From contig NW_024881316.1 of the NCBI RefSeq assembly GCF_018691265.1, positions 10,228,819-10,292,818 on the forward strand: a stretch of 64,000 nt of DNA. Reading direction: 5' to 3'. This DNA is from Tyto alba (lineage: Eukaryota; Chordata; Aves; Strigiformes; Tytonidae). Below the pieces are notes generated by a model that worked only from the letters and a program-made list of their open reading frames with translations, did no database searches and was not told the DNA's origin. Below, in pieces: positions 1 to 13,100 of this stretch; positions within the stretch are counted from its first letter, which is position 1; the number at the start of each line of letters is the position of its first letter. A program made the position numbers and the translations under genes.

Positions 1-74
1 TTAAGTAACTTTTCCAGATATAATTTGGAGCGGAAAAACATATTAGCCTTTTCTGAAGAAAAAAAAAAAAAAGA

Positions 75-1098
75 AAAAATTTCAATACATTTTTAATGGA
101 AAAAAAAAAACCAACTAACTATTCAAAATTCAGTATTAAGTCTTTTAAAATATCAGAACTGCAAAACGGTTTTAACTACAAGATAGTTCTTTGTAAATGA
201 ATACTCATTACGGTATTTCACAATTTAAAAGAAACTGAAAAACTGGTCACTGCATTAATGACTGGCTTAACTCTCTCAGAGATTGGGACTCATTTTCCTT
301 GACTTTAAAAACCAGAAAGCTAGACTAGACAACTGGCTTAGATTTTCTCCACTGTCAATGACAACAGATGAGCACCCTCAAAGAGAAATTCATTCACCTC
401 TGTTGAGCACTGGAGTCATTTAGAAATGGTTTAGATAATGTGCTTAAAGTTGAAGACAAACCCTACACTCAGTTCCAGGTTCTCTCCTTGAAACCCACTA
501 TGAACAACTGACAAAGCAGCAAGAACCACCTCCTCCTTACCATCAGAATTCAATTACTAGATAAGCAGCTTTTGGAATTATTGCTATCATTGCCCTGCCC
601 TATTTTAAAAGAAAAAGGCCTAACTTCTTCAAATATATTTCAAGGTAACCACGATGACGGTACCTGTCATTTTGCAGGATTATCTACCAGCTGGATTCCA
701 AAGCACTCCTACTTTAAAAAGTCAGTTTGACATCATCATACGCAGTACTTCTGACAAGTTAAGCAAGAGCCAACATTTCCACTTGACTACACACCAATGT
801 CTTTGCTTATAGAACACATTTAACCAACAGGAGTTGTCACCCCCTTGAAATGATACTGCTCCATTTGTACGCGCCCATTCTTTTCCAGCCAGTTGGTTTG
901 TAAAGTTCCCTCTGTGTTATTCTGATAAAGGACTTCAGAAGAAACATGGACAGGGAAGTAAATAATTAACAGTGCATCAAACTTAGTATTCTGACTTGGA
1001 TACCTCCCACTAAGCCCATCATATGAATGCAGTGGTTGTAGTCCATCATTGCTGGCAACAGCTAAACCCTGTAACCATGAATCAACTTGGTGGTAAAT
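75..1098 (-). other. CASP8AP2: CASP8AP2 3' untranslated region
   Basis: This is the sequence after the stop codon in the last exon. It holds no further coding exon that I can see. The only canonical-type poly(A) hexamer found in it is ATTAAA at 92-97, followed in the transcript direction by a T-rich stretch (opposite the A-runs at 60-82). The end near position 75 is therefore inferred; the UTR could continue beyond the window. Confidence 0.55.
92..97 (-). terminator. CASP8AP2: Candidate CASP8AP2 poly(A) signal ATTAAA
   Basis: The minus strand reads ATTAAA about 1 kb after the stop codon, with a T-rich stretch 10-35 nt further on that could act as downstream element. No AATAAA was found between the stop codon and the window edge. 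ATTAAA is the commonest variant hexamer; use of this site is inferred from sequence only. Confidence 0.45.
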
Positions 1099-1155
1099 TT
1101 ACTTGCACTTGGATTTCTTGAACAGCTTCATTAACTGCTTGAATCTTTCTGAAAC
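1099..1155 (-). CDS. CASP8AP2: CASP8AP2 coding exon 9 (last), residues 2001-2018
   Basis: A short terminal coding segment beginning VSERFKQL and ending KSKCK before TAA (1101-1099). It closes the SANT/Myb-like domain and matches the human C-terminus closely. The acceptor is AG at 1157-1156 and the phase is 0. The intron upstream (1156-2511) shows only A-runs and unique sequence. Confidence 0.93.
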   Translation of the reverse strand, partial: VSERFKQLMKLFKKSKCK

Positions 1156-4100
1156 CTAATGGAGGACAAAAAAAAGACATACCATTAAGGCCCCAGATTT
1201 CTGTACCTATCAAGACAGGCTGATCTGGCAGCATAAAGTTTTTTAAAAAAGACCACTATCTTGTTTTTTATTTGCTTCCAATTTAGCAGGGGAATTTTAG
1301 GAGCACCATTAACAGACTATTTGGATACAGGTAGTCTTCCTATACCTTGGACATCTGAAATAGCCTCCAGGTTAATCACAGAGAACTAGAGCCAACTGAT
1401 GTAACACAGGTTTCCTTACAATGAGGAGGGGAAAAAAAAAAAAAACCAAACCAAAACCAAAGGCTTTAAAGTCAATTAGGCTTGAATTTTGCCAGGTATA
1501 ACTGAGTAAGATTCAAATGTAAGGAGAAAAGCTTATTTTGTACTCTACAAAAAAGCACAGTCTATCAGTTATTTTCTACCCTCTTGTACAACTGTCGCTT
1601 CAGGTATTTACAGCTCATCATGGAGTAATCTGCCTACTAGGGATTTTACAAAACTGGTCTGTAGATGAGTCAAACATCTTCTTGTTGAGTATAGCTACAG
1701 CTTGCATAACAACCTCATTCAATTTTAAGTATTTATCGCTATATGCATACTGCTATAGCACATCTCCTGTCCACCAAATAGCTAACTGGGAAGAGTGGCA
1801 TAAATGTACAGATAACACTGTTTTATCCAATGACCCACCCCAGCAGCTTCTAAAAGTTGCAAAGACTCTGTAATCATATAACACAACATCCTAAGAGTCA
1901 AATGCCAAGCACACAGGATTTCTTAGCTTAGTCAAATGGGTGTTTCTCCCTTTTAGATTTGCAGGATAAGAGATTAAGATAGCAATTCAAGACAAGTACA
2001 AAGTTATATGCAAACCTCTGGAAATATTCTACATCAATCTGACATCTGTGTCTTTTGAAGTTTCTTAATTAAAAAGAAAAAAGGAAACATTTTCATGAAA
2101 AATGTCCTTTCTGCAAAAGCCTGGTATTTTTCCAGTTCTAATTTTAATGCTTTCCTAATGTATTAAATGCGTGCAAAGGCTTTGCGCCTCTCCAAATTGC
2201 CTTTCTCTGTCTAAGTGCTGATTCAACAATAGAAACAATCCTGTTGTACCTGGCTTATGATTGGACACAGCAGATCCAAGGTACCAATAAAACAGGTACT
2301 GAAGAATCCCTGGACCATAATATTCCTAAGATGTATATTTTAAAAAAGTAACAACTGGGAGAATGAAAGATTCTTTTTTCAAGATCACCCCCAACAAAAG
2401 ACATGAGGAAAAAACAACTCCAAATTAGCAGATCTCCAAAGGTTTTTGTTCAGCTGCAATCATAAATGTAACAACATAGTTGTTATCAAACATAAGAATG
2501 ATAGAACCTACCTGATTTGGGCTTTTGTTCAGCCTAGTGGCTAAGGAAACAAAAGTTTTGCTTGATGGTCCTTTTCTCTGACATTCCAGTAAAATTTCTC
2601 GGTCATCATTTCTATATCAAAAAATGCATTTTTAGAATATTAATACACATATATATGTCAATGCACACACAAAAAAAACCCCATACAGGCATATATAAAA
2701 TTCTGAGTATTTCCGAACCACAGGATGTGAGTTCAAACAATAGCAATGAGTACAAACAAGTGGGAGTGAAGATTATGCTACCCTATTAGGAGGGGCAGGA
2801 TTATTACAACAGTTAACCCAAATGCAATGTCATCAAAAAGAGTTTTAAGCTTCTAAAGCAGACATTTAAACTTGAATTAAAAAAACTCATCAATTCAACA
2901 GGGGCCAGTAGTTCGAGGCGGACTTGCCTCAGTTTCAGTGGCAAGGCAGTGGCTTTCACCTAAGGCCCACTGACGTCCAAATAAGAAGAGAGGTGTTTCA
3001 CTTCTGTAAGTGGCTTAATATAACATACTCAAGAGAACATCTACGGTTCACATGAGAATAAAGGAACAGGAGTTTATTCTTAAGTGTGTCGCCAATTTGC
3101 CATTTGTCTCATTAATGAATTTAGGTATATGTAAAATGTATATAGTCACAGTCATTACAGAGTAGCTACTATGTCTCTTTGGTTGAATTTCCTCCATTTC
3201 AAAGAAAAATGTAATAACTAGTTATTTAAAATAAACGTTTTTTTTAGGCACAGTTCAAAGATGGACAAAGACTGACACAGAAAACCTAGTCATATTCATA
3301 CAGAAAACTGTAATAATCTCTTCCTATTTCATTGCTTTGCACATTAGAAATTGTATTATCTTTCACAGTCTTTCTTCCATGAAGGAGCTAATTTTCTTCT
3401 AAAATGCTAACTTGAGACTTACTTTATATCTGAACTATAGTTCAGAAAAGCCTGTCCTGAAAATTTTAAGAGCCCCTTTATAAAGTGTTGATTGTATCAA
3501 GTTGTAGCAAGCTAAACCTGCTAACTACAGTTTGCTAAGGATAAGAATACACCACAATAACTTTACAAGTTTCTTTGACACATAGTCACCTCATTTGTCA
3601 TCCACATAACTGAAATATATGGGCTGAATGGTTGACTAGTACATTTCTGCAGATTGAGCAGCATAGACCCCAAAACAGAAAACTGTTTATTCTCATTCCT
3701 TCTTTCAGTGGGGAAAGTTCTTTAGATGCCCTCCTTTACCCAGTCACTGACGCTTCCAGACCTCGTAGGAACATCAAATACCTCCATCCCCTACCAAGCC
3801 TGGCTGGAATTTTTGGACAGGAAAGGAAGTGGGCAAGGGGAACAAAAATTAAAGACAGTGCAATATAGTAAGTCTTGTTACCTTAGCATATAAGCTGCAA
3901 AACCAAAAGCAAATAGTACTGTTGTTTTGGGAGATGTGGGTAAGTGATGGAATTAGTTATGAAGTATGGAAGCCACCTTCTTTAAGGCAAATCTGATGTA
4001 ACCTGCCTAAGAAATGATTAAAAATTGTTCTCTTCCAAAGGCTGCTAACAGGATTAAATGAAACCAGTTCATCTCTTAATTTTTTTTTCCCCTGGAAATC

Positions 4101-7100
4101 TGCTATAGAAAAAGGATAAAATAGATGTGGGCACCCTTCAGTGGTACTTGAAGAGAAGACATCAATCTCAAAGCCATCCCGCATAGATAGAAGGAGGCTC
4201 CCACTCCGCTATTTACAGAAGGATGTAGAGCTACTGAATAACTTAGGCCATCAGCTAAATATTCTCTTCTTTCCACATTTCAGTATATCATGTAGTTTAA
4301 AAAAATCTAAAACAATCAAACAGATCAAATCAGAAATTACCTTGTCCAGGAAACTACTACTTCTCCCTTCTTTTTAATGATGTTTTTGGCATACAGACTA
4401 GGTGATGATGCAGATGAAGCCAAAGGAGACGAGTCTTTGTTCTGCTGTAACTCATTCTTCTTATTGGAACATCGCTTGGGTGTTGAATTTACTTCTTCAG
4501 ACTTCACATCACTTGTATCGCTCCCTTCACCTGCAGATTCAGTTTCTTTTCGTTGCCTTTTTGCGTTGGAATTATCTCCGACAGCCTCCTTTTTCCTTTT
4601 TTTACTAGTTTTATCATCTATACTTATCTGGCATCCTACATCAGTATCTGAAGTGGACTTTGTTTCAAGATTACATTCACCTGCTACAGTCTCATTGGAA
4701 AGATCTTCTGTTAAGTCGATAAATGCATTGGAGCACTCTTCCAGCGCTTCCTTTTTACCACCAATTTTTGAGTTTCCTGCAGAAGCCTCCTGAGTCCTGT
4801 TATCTGCAGTGGATTCCACTGCATGACATGAAGTTTCACTGACAATATCATCTGTTAAATCAATGTATGACTCTATACTGCATCCAGCAGGAAGAGAAGC
4901 TTGAGATCTAACACCCAGTTCATTTATGTTTTCAGATACCTCCGATTTGTGTGCCTGAGATTGTTCAGAGCCTTCACCTGGGATTTCAGTGTCAGGGCTC
5001 TCTGTGTTTGAAGATTTTCTACAGGGTCCAAGCAACCCAGTAGTTTCTTCCTTTCCAGTACTATTATGTGACTCCTTCAGTGGCTCAGGGAAGGCAGGAT
5101 TTTGTTCTTGTCCAGTCCTAACATGAGGTAACTGATATGTCTTAACCAGATCTGGTTTGACAGTTTCTTGCATAGTGGTTGCTGTGGCACTCTGACGGTC
5201 CCTTTCTTTCTCCCCACTTCTCATTTCTTCTTTTTCAATCTTGGTTGAGGATGCCCGTGCCTCCTTCACTGAAGCCACCTGATCAGATGCTGGTGAGGTA
5301 GATGGCACTGCACGCCTAATCTTTACAATAAAATGATCATTGGATTTCTCCATGATTACTGCCTGCATTGGTAGGCTGGGGCGACACTGAAAACCAGGAG
5401 CAACAGGCCGACTCGTCCACGACGAGGAACAACTTGATTTACTGCTTGAGTTATCAGATTCTAAAGCCAAATGAATGTCTTGTTCAGTGGCATCCTCCTC
5501 TTCAAGAAGTGCATCTTCACTGTAATGTGCACTGAGAACACCCTCGGGAGTGGAGCTAGAATTATTCTCAGGTTTTAGGAAGCTGAGGTGAGCATCTGAT
5601 TTCAAAGGTGATGGAATAGTTAAGGAAACAGCCAGATCTTCAAGGAGGATAGAAGAAACGAATGATTTATTCTTCTGTAAACTGCATTCATCTTCTTTGC
5701 ACGAAGCTGCGTTTGTAGGAACCTCAAACATACAGCTTTCATCTAGTACATCTGGATCAACAGACATCTGAAGCCTAGATGCTAAAGAGGAAGGAGCTCT
5801 TACAGGTGAGACAATAGGCCAGTTACTATCCTCTACCGGTCGAGATTCCACACAAGCCTCCTTTGGAGCAATCTCTTGCACCAGTCCAACAGCATTACCT
5901 CTGCATTTATGACTGTCTAAAAACTGTTTTTCCGGAGTCCTGAATTCCCACTCATTTCTGTCAATGTTGCCACCATTTTTTTCCAAGAGATCAGAACCTT
6001 GCAATAGGCTTTTGAAAATTTCACCCATTTGAGCATCGCTTACAAGATTAAAGGTAAGACTGGATGCTTGTTGTTCCGTGAGAAGCTCATAACTAAGATC
6101 AGACTTGTTAGCATCTCTGGACAGCTGGAATCCTTCCTTTTCATATTTTACACCCTTCAATGGAGTGAGACTGCCTTGCAAATTATTCTCTTTAGAGAGA
6201 TGCACTTTGGTTTGGGAATTCCTCGTGTTATCAATTGAGTTAAGACATTTTGTAAAGGCAGTTTTTGCTGCATCTGTTTTATTTTTCTCATGGTGACACT
6301 TAGGTCGTTGATAATCCACAATTTGTTTTGAAATGATATATTCTTCAGGTTTCTGAGATCTGGCTTTCAGGGACTTTTTTCTAGATCTTTGCATATCATC
6401 TTTATGACTCATCTTGTGTTTTTGCTTTCCTGATCTTTCAAACTTCCCTTCCTCACTTTCATTTCCTACATTTCCCACATCACATAGTTTTAATATAATT
6501 CTCCTTATCTTTTCAAATAAGTAATCAAGTTGTTCATCTACAAATTTCCATAACTGTTTTTTCATATCTGACACTTGTTGTTCAAAAAGACGGTCCACTA
6601 TTGCATTCTTTTTAACTTGCTTAAGTTTGGACTCTATAATATCACAGATATTCAATTTTAATGTCTCACCTAATGTAGACATCTTGGAAAAGTTCAAGTA
6701 TTTTATTAATGATGTAAAATTTATGATACCAGATTCTATAATTCTGTGAAAATGCTGAACTGGGAAGTGTACCTTGAACTTCATATAATTTTTCCTCATC
6801 TGTTTTCGTATAGCTCTTAGCATCTGCATTATTTCTTGTACACTTGAAGGTTCAACAATAACATGAACTATTTTTTCAAGACAAGCAATGCTCACAGTTT
6901 TATTTTTCTTCATATCCTTCGAAGACCTAAAAGCCTGATTTTTATGCCTCTCTCTGTTCTTCTTTGTACTTACTTTCACAGAAACAAATTTTCCATTATC
7001 GTCATTGCAACGCACAGTTTTGCTCTTTTGATTCTGCGGACTGCTGGCCAAATTTCGTGTCTCAGGAGAAGCTTTTGGTCTTGACTTTTTTGTATTTTCA

Positions 7101-10100
7101 GAGCCTCTTTCTGGTTTAGATTTTTCTTCATCTTCATCACTACTTATGATTTCTCCTTCTTCTATTTCATCTGAAGAGATACTCAGCTGGGACTCCATCT
7201 CTAAGTGTTCATCAGACATGTTAACTGGCTTTTGATTTTCTTTGTTTACCTCCTTTGACAAATTCTTTGAGGGACAGACAACAACGGTACTTTCAGGAAT
7301 TAAATCTATAAAAAGAAAACAGTTTGTTAATCACCATAAAGAATGCAATTATAAACAGACATTTTCAGAAAAAAACTGTAAGATTGCTTTCTGTAAAGTG
7401 ACTGTTCAGAACTGTTTGTTTCAAACTGTCAATGACAATTCAGGAAGTTTGAGCTATAACAAGTTTGGGTGGTTTGCTTCAGCAGCTGCTAGTTTAAGGG
7501 ATTTTTCTGACCTTCAAAGGGCAACTAAGACCTCAACATTTCTCCAAATACATGTGATCTATCTCACAAATACATCAACTGAAAACAGAAAAGTCTAGCA
7601 GTTTTCATCAGTTTTGAAATTCCTTCCATTTAACAAGCTTTCTGAATACTGCACAGGGTAAATTTTAACATCATTATGGACTAACATTTACATACAAATG
7701 TGGCTTTTCTTTTAACAGTTTCACAGCAAAAACAAAGTGGGAAGAACACAGCATGTTAATGTTTACATTCAGTTATCTTTTCCAGGGACGATGAGAAGGT
7801 TCAAATATTTCAATAAACTGACTAACTAAACAAAACAGGAGTACTAGCTGCCCCACACATGATAACTCTCCTATTTCAGTTTTTGATGCATTTAAGATTA
7901 CCAGCACTGTAACTAAGCACAACGGCATAAAAAACTTTCTTCTTGCAAATTTTGAAGAAAGCCTCTAGGTTCAGGTTCCTGACAGGAACAAGAAATGAGA
8001 TATGTGAGAGGAAAGGCTAAAGTTCTACCAATTGTAGTATACCTTACTCTGCCTCATGAATGGGTTTATTAAATGCTTTATATTTTTGAGATATCATTAA
8101 ATATGTATTTAATCATTATTTAAAATTTAACCAAATGCTATTTTGTTATGAAAAATAAGCAGTTACAGTTAGCTCCAAAGCAGCACTTTACAAAAGATGA
8201 AAAGGCAAGATTATTTCCATTGTACAATAACTCCACTGAAGTGCATATGTATTGTTTAATGAGATTTGCAATTAATTTTAGGCTTGCTGGGCACTCCAGT
8301 TAATAAAACACTCTTATGTTCAATCGCACATAGATTAGACTGCTTAATGACCTCTAACAAACATTAAATCTCAAAGATCATATCTAAGTTATCTCCATAA
8401 AAAATGAAGTTGTGATTAACTCTTTAAAGCTAAATTTTAAAATCTTTACTGTATACAGACTCTACCAGAGCAAAAATATATTCCATCACTGCCTCCGTTT
8501 TGGTTTTACAAGGATCAATACTTTCTCAAACTATTAACTTTAATGTTTTGACAAACCAAAATATAAAATGAAAGTGGTCGAAATATAGTATTAATACACA
8601 TACCCCTGTCATGCAGAACACTAGAAAGGTGAGTACTGAATTTCAAGGCCAAGAGAAACCATTGTCTCCTTTCAATTTAACAGATGGAGAACATTTGACA
8701 TGTATATCATTAATCAGATCACAAAGACAGCCAGGCATCTAACTTCAGAGCTGAAAATCACTGCTTTAGAATTTAGTAGCTAGTTCTGGACAGGATGGAT
8801 ACCTCTAATAAGTAACTCTGGGAAACACTACAAAATTAGAAAAATACTTTTCCTTTATGTTCATCTACTCTGATCCCAAAGCTCTCGTGTTCCCCCCCAA
8901 TATTTTAACTATAAACTCCTGTAGGAATGAAATACAAACTGATAAAGGAATTCACACTTAAAAGAGTAGCTGTCTCAAGCACAGTTGACAAATTCGAGTA
9001 AACCGCATTAAGATTTGCAAAAAGACATAAGGATTATGCTCCAAAACATAAGAAAATGGATTTAAATGCCACTCCACCATTCCTCTTCTTGTAGAAAATC
9101 TAAACTTCCACAAAAACTTTTTATTAGTTGCAACAGGATATTACAGGAAGAGTTAAATTCACACAAGTAAAAGATTTGAACTTTGGGTCACCTATTTTTC
9201 TCTTCCTGTGAGTGCTGTTATCGTATTTTATCTCCCCTGATATCTTATTTAGGAGTTAGCTCTTACTTCATTAATGATAAATCCTAATGTTCTATTTGTT
9301 CTACTTTTTTCCCCACTGACTGACTCACAATTATAAAACATATATAAATATTCACACTGAAATTAATTCAGATGGAGAACACAGCTTTCTCTTTGCTAAC
9401 ACTCCCAGAAATTAAGTCTCGGGTACTCTCTTCAGCTTTCTCACAAATAAATACTTGAAAGAATACGATCCTAAGTAACTTTTGCCTCTACAATTTCATA
9501 GGAAAACCTGATGAGATCTACTCAGAACTAACCACAAGTAAGAAACCTGCATGTATTTTTTTTAGAAGTTAGTACATAACTCTTATTTTAACCGCTCACC
9601 TGTCAGTAGTGACAAACTCTAATTTTTATAGCACCACTGTTCAGTTGGCTACAATCTTGGCTGCACTGTTAAATGGTCTCACTACAAACAAAAAGGACCA
9701 CTGAGACTTATGCAGCTTAAGAATAAACAATTTATGTTTTTGAGAAAGCAGTTAAAATAAGTAATTTCTGCTTTCCATTAACGGATCTTCTAGACCTTTA
9801 TGTAAAACTTAGAACATACATATACAAATACCTTTGTTATAACTCTTCACAAGACCTTTGCAGGGACTTTCCATCTTAAGTGCTTTAGCCAAAGGGCGTA
9901 TTGGACTGTTCAGTGGGCTGATTGCCTTTGGAATATACCTCAAGTGATTGAGATCAATGCTCAGTATTGAGCTGTCATCATCAATAGGAACTGAGTTAGT
10001 TTCTCTCTCTTTAGTTCTAGGACACATCTCACCACTAAGAGAAGATGCTGCAGTACTGATTTCTTCTAGGTCTGGCTCCAAATCACAAGCATTCTGGTCA

Positions 10101-13100
10101 ACTAATGGTTCATCCTTATCCGTTACCACAGTTCTGTCAAGTGACTGAGATGTACTCATATTAATTTCACAGATACCCTTTTCCTCAGTGGGGTGCTCAG
10201 TATTTTCTGCAGTCAACTGATCATTGTCCTTCGATACTTCCATTAAAGAGTCTGGTTTTGTTTCATTAGTATCATCTGCAACATCAGAGGACTCCAGGTC
10301 ACCAGAACTTTTGGCTTCTGAGTCACCTAAGACAAGGTTTTGAGAGCCATGTTGGTCTGCTGAGCTTTCTATGTTGGCAGCTAGCAATATTTTATCTTCC
10401 TCTTTCTTCTCTCCTGCTGACTCTGGAAGGGCTCCCATACTTTCACTGGCAGGTTCAGATTGTGCCACTTCTGCTGCTGGTACACTATCATCCTGCATCA
10501 CCCCCACTGTCACAGGCAAGTTTTCACACTCTGCCACACTCCCTGTCACCTCCAGGGGCAAAGATTCAGTGTGATTCAGATCTGTTGCTGCTGTTGTTGA
10601 GGCTTCAGATTCAACCAGATCACAAGCCTCTGCTGCTTGCGACGTTTCACCCTGCATCTCAACAGAAACCAGTACCTCTGCTGCTCCTGGCAAGGCTTGG
10701 GGCTGTACCTCACCCACTTCTACTTCTGGTAAGGTTCCTGAGCTCAGCTCATCAGTTGTCACTTCTGGCAACACTTCAGACTGTGCTGGGTCTGCTGCTG
10801 CTACTTTCAAGGCTTCATTTTCAGAATTGACAGAAACAGGCAGTGCTGGTTCCACGCTGCTTTGAGCTGCACTGTCCAGAACTTGTAACGTTGAATTAGT
10901 TTGCTCTGTGGGACCACAGTTAACAGGGTGGGCAGAATCTAACAGTTCTGCCTGCAGCGTAAGCTCTGTACTTCCCTCATCAGTGGCCTTTTGGGAAGAT
11001 GTTTTAAGTCCATCTGTTGGAGAGAGACATTGTTTCTTAGCAGGAGAAAGAGTTAAATTTAGCTTTTCCATAAAGCTAAGTTTTAAGTCTTTGCTTTTTG
11101 TCCCAGTGTGATCATCTTTAATTTTGGGAACTTTATGGTCTTTTAAGGTATCTGCTACTCTGGATGTTTCTTCTAGCTTATAGGACTTGTTCTTCTCGCT
11201 TTTTGTAAAATCTGCGCTTTTCTTGGATTCTTTTGCAGATTGGTGAGAAATCTCTTTTGCAACTTTTCTTTCATTTCTAAAATGTCTATTTTCATCCTGA
11301 TTCTCTCTTTCTCTTTTCCTTTTTTCTTCAGTTCTGTGTCTTTCTGATTTGGAATGTGCTGTCTCCCATTCATATCTACTACTGTTTTCCTTCAAGCGTG
11401 CATATTTATGCTCTCTGTTGTTGGAATTAGAAGGTGAAGTCCTTCCTTCTCGGGAAGTATGGTCATTTGTTCCCTTGTCTCTCTTGCAGTCAATGTCTTT
11501 TCCTTTTCTTGACTCTTCCACATGACATTTACGTGATTCATGAAGACTCTTAGAATGTTCATTCTTTGAGTGTGGACTACTCCCTCTACCAGACCTCCTT
11601 GGTTGCTCTTGTAGCTTTTCATTTGGTTTATTTTTTTGGCCAGAATTTTTTTCATCTCTATCATGTGTTTTATTATCTTTTTTTAATACATGTTGTGATC
11701 TCTCATCAGCATACAATTCACCTCTTGTTTGAAATCTGTCTTTACCAGTAGATTGTTTCTCCCAGGAAGAAACACCCCTTTCTACTCTTCTTTCTACACT
11801 TGGGCTGAATTTGAGTTTTACACTCTGACTTTTTTGTTGCAACTCATTTTTACTAGCCTTCTCTGAAAGGGTTTTCAGCTTCTGCTGAGGATCCAAATTC
11901 CCCTCTTCACTGTCACCATTGTTTACAGTGCTCTGATGTGCTTCTCTTTTGTATTTGTTGACATTTCCCCTTCCGTACTGTTCATTATTTTTCATTTCTT
12001 TCCTTTCTTTTCTGTTATCCTTGTTGGAACTATGGTCATAGTTCGGTAGACACGTATGAGTACTATCACTGCAGAGCTCTTCAGGAGGGTATCTCGGTAA
12101 ATATGGAGTGTTTCTTTTTTCTGAGCTAGATTTCCCATTGTCCATATTATGAGATGAGTAACTGTGATATGTATCTTTTGAACAGTCATTTTTCATTCTT
12201 TGCTCCACCTTTATATTGTCACCTAAATCAGAAGGTCTGAACTTGGAATCTTTTGTTTTACACATCTCAGAGCACCTTCCATTAATTGATCCTGGAAGAT
12301 ATGTTCTGCTGAAACTACTTCGATGATTGGGAAATTCTGATAGCCTGTTTATAAAAAGAAAAAAAGTTACATTGTTTTAAATTTTATTTAAACGTAACTA
12401 AAACCAAATTGCAATGAATTCATATAACTCAAAGTTTTTCATGCTTTTTTCAGCTTCAAGTTGAAAAAAACGTGGGATAAAAATAGAAGTTTAATAATTT
12501 CCACTAGCACACAGCAAAAGAATATAATCTGTGTACATATTTTCCAAATGAAATTAATCTAAAGAAAAAGCAACATCTGTGAAAAAATACTGCATTGAGT
12601 CTGATTAACAATTTCAGTAATTCAATTTAGTATTTCATTGTCCAGCAATAAAAAAAGCTTTCCCCTAGGAAAAGAAGTTGTTCTTTACCACATATGTGAT
12701 TTAAAAAAAAATAATTAAAAAAAAAAAAAAAAGAGAAATTCAATAGTTTACTATTTGGTAAACTGGCAACCAAAAGAACGGGTATAATGTGACTGTGCTT
12801 ACTCTGTCTGATAAGCAAATAAGCTACCATGTTTGGAAATTGCTGCAAGCTAAAGAAAACAAGTAGTAAATTACAATAATCAAGCCCCATCAAGGCTATG
12901 TGCTACTGTTGCAAGGTCAAGGTCATAATAAAAATAGTTAAATTAAAAATGGCACATGTAGCCTGTATGGCATGAACTCTTAACTCATTACCCACAAAAC
13001 GCAAAGTTACCTCACCAGGAGGAAAAAAAAATAATAATAAAAAAACCCCACGACACTTTTCTGCCATATTCAACAAAGCGTTCATTAAAATGACATGATT

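Noticed and set aside
4377..4793. Plus-strand 138-codon frame
   Set aside because: Antisense shadow of the large CASP8AP2 exon 7.
7259..7261. Start codon for a separate protein at the head of the 974-codon frame
   Set aside because: It is a TTG inside CASP8AP2 exon 7; the frame continues upstream to the acceptor at 7306 and joins the preceding exon in phase.
12263..12265. Start codon of a separate 818-codon protein
   Set aside because: This Met is internal to CASP8AP2 exon 6; the frame and homology continue upstream to 12344.
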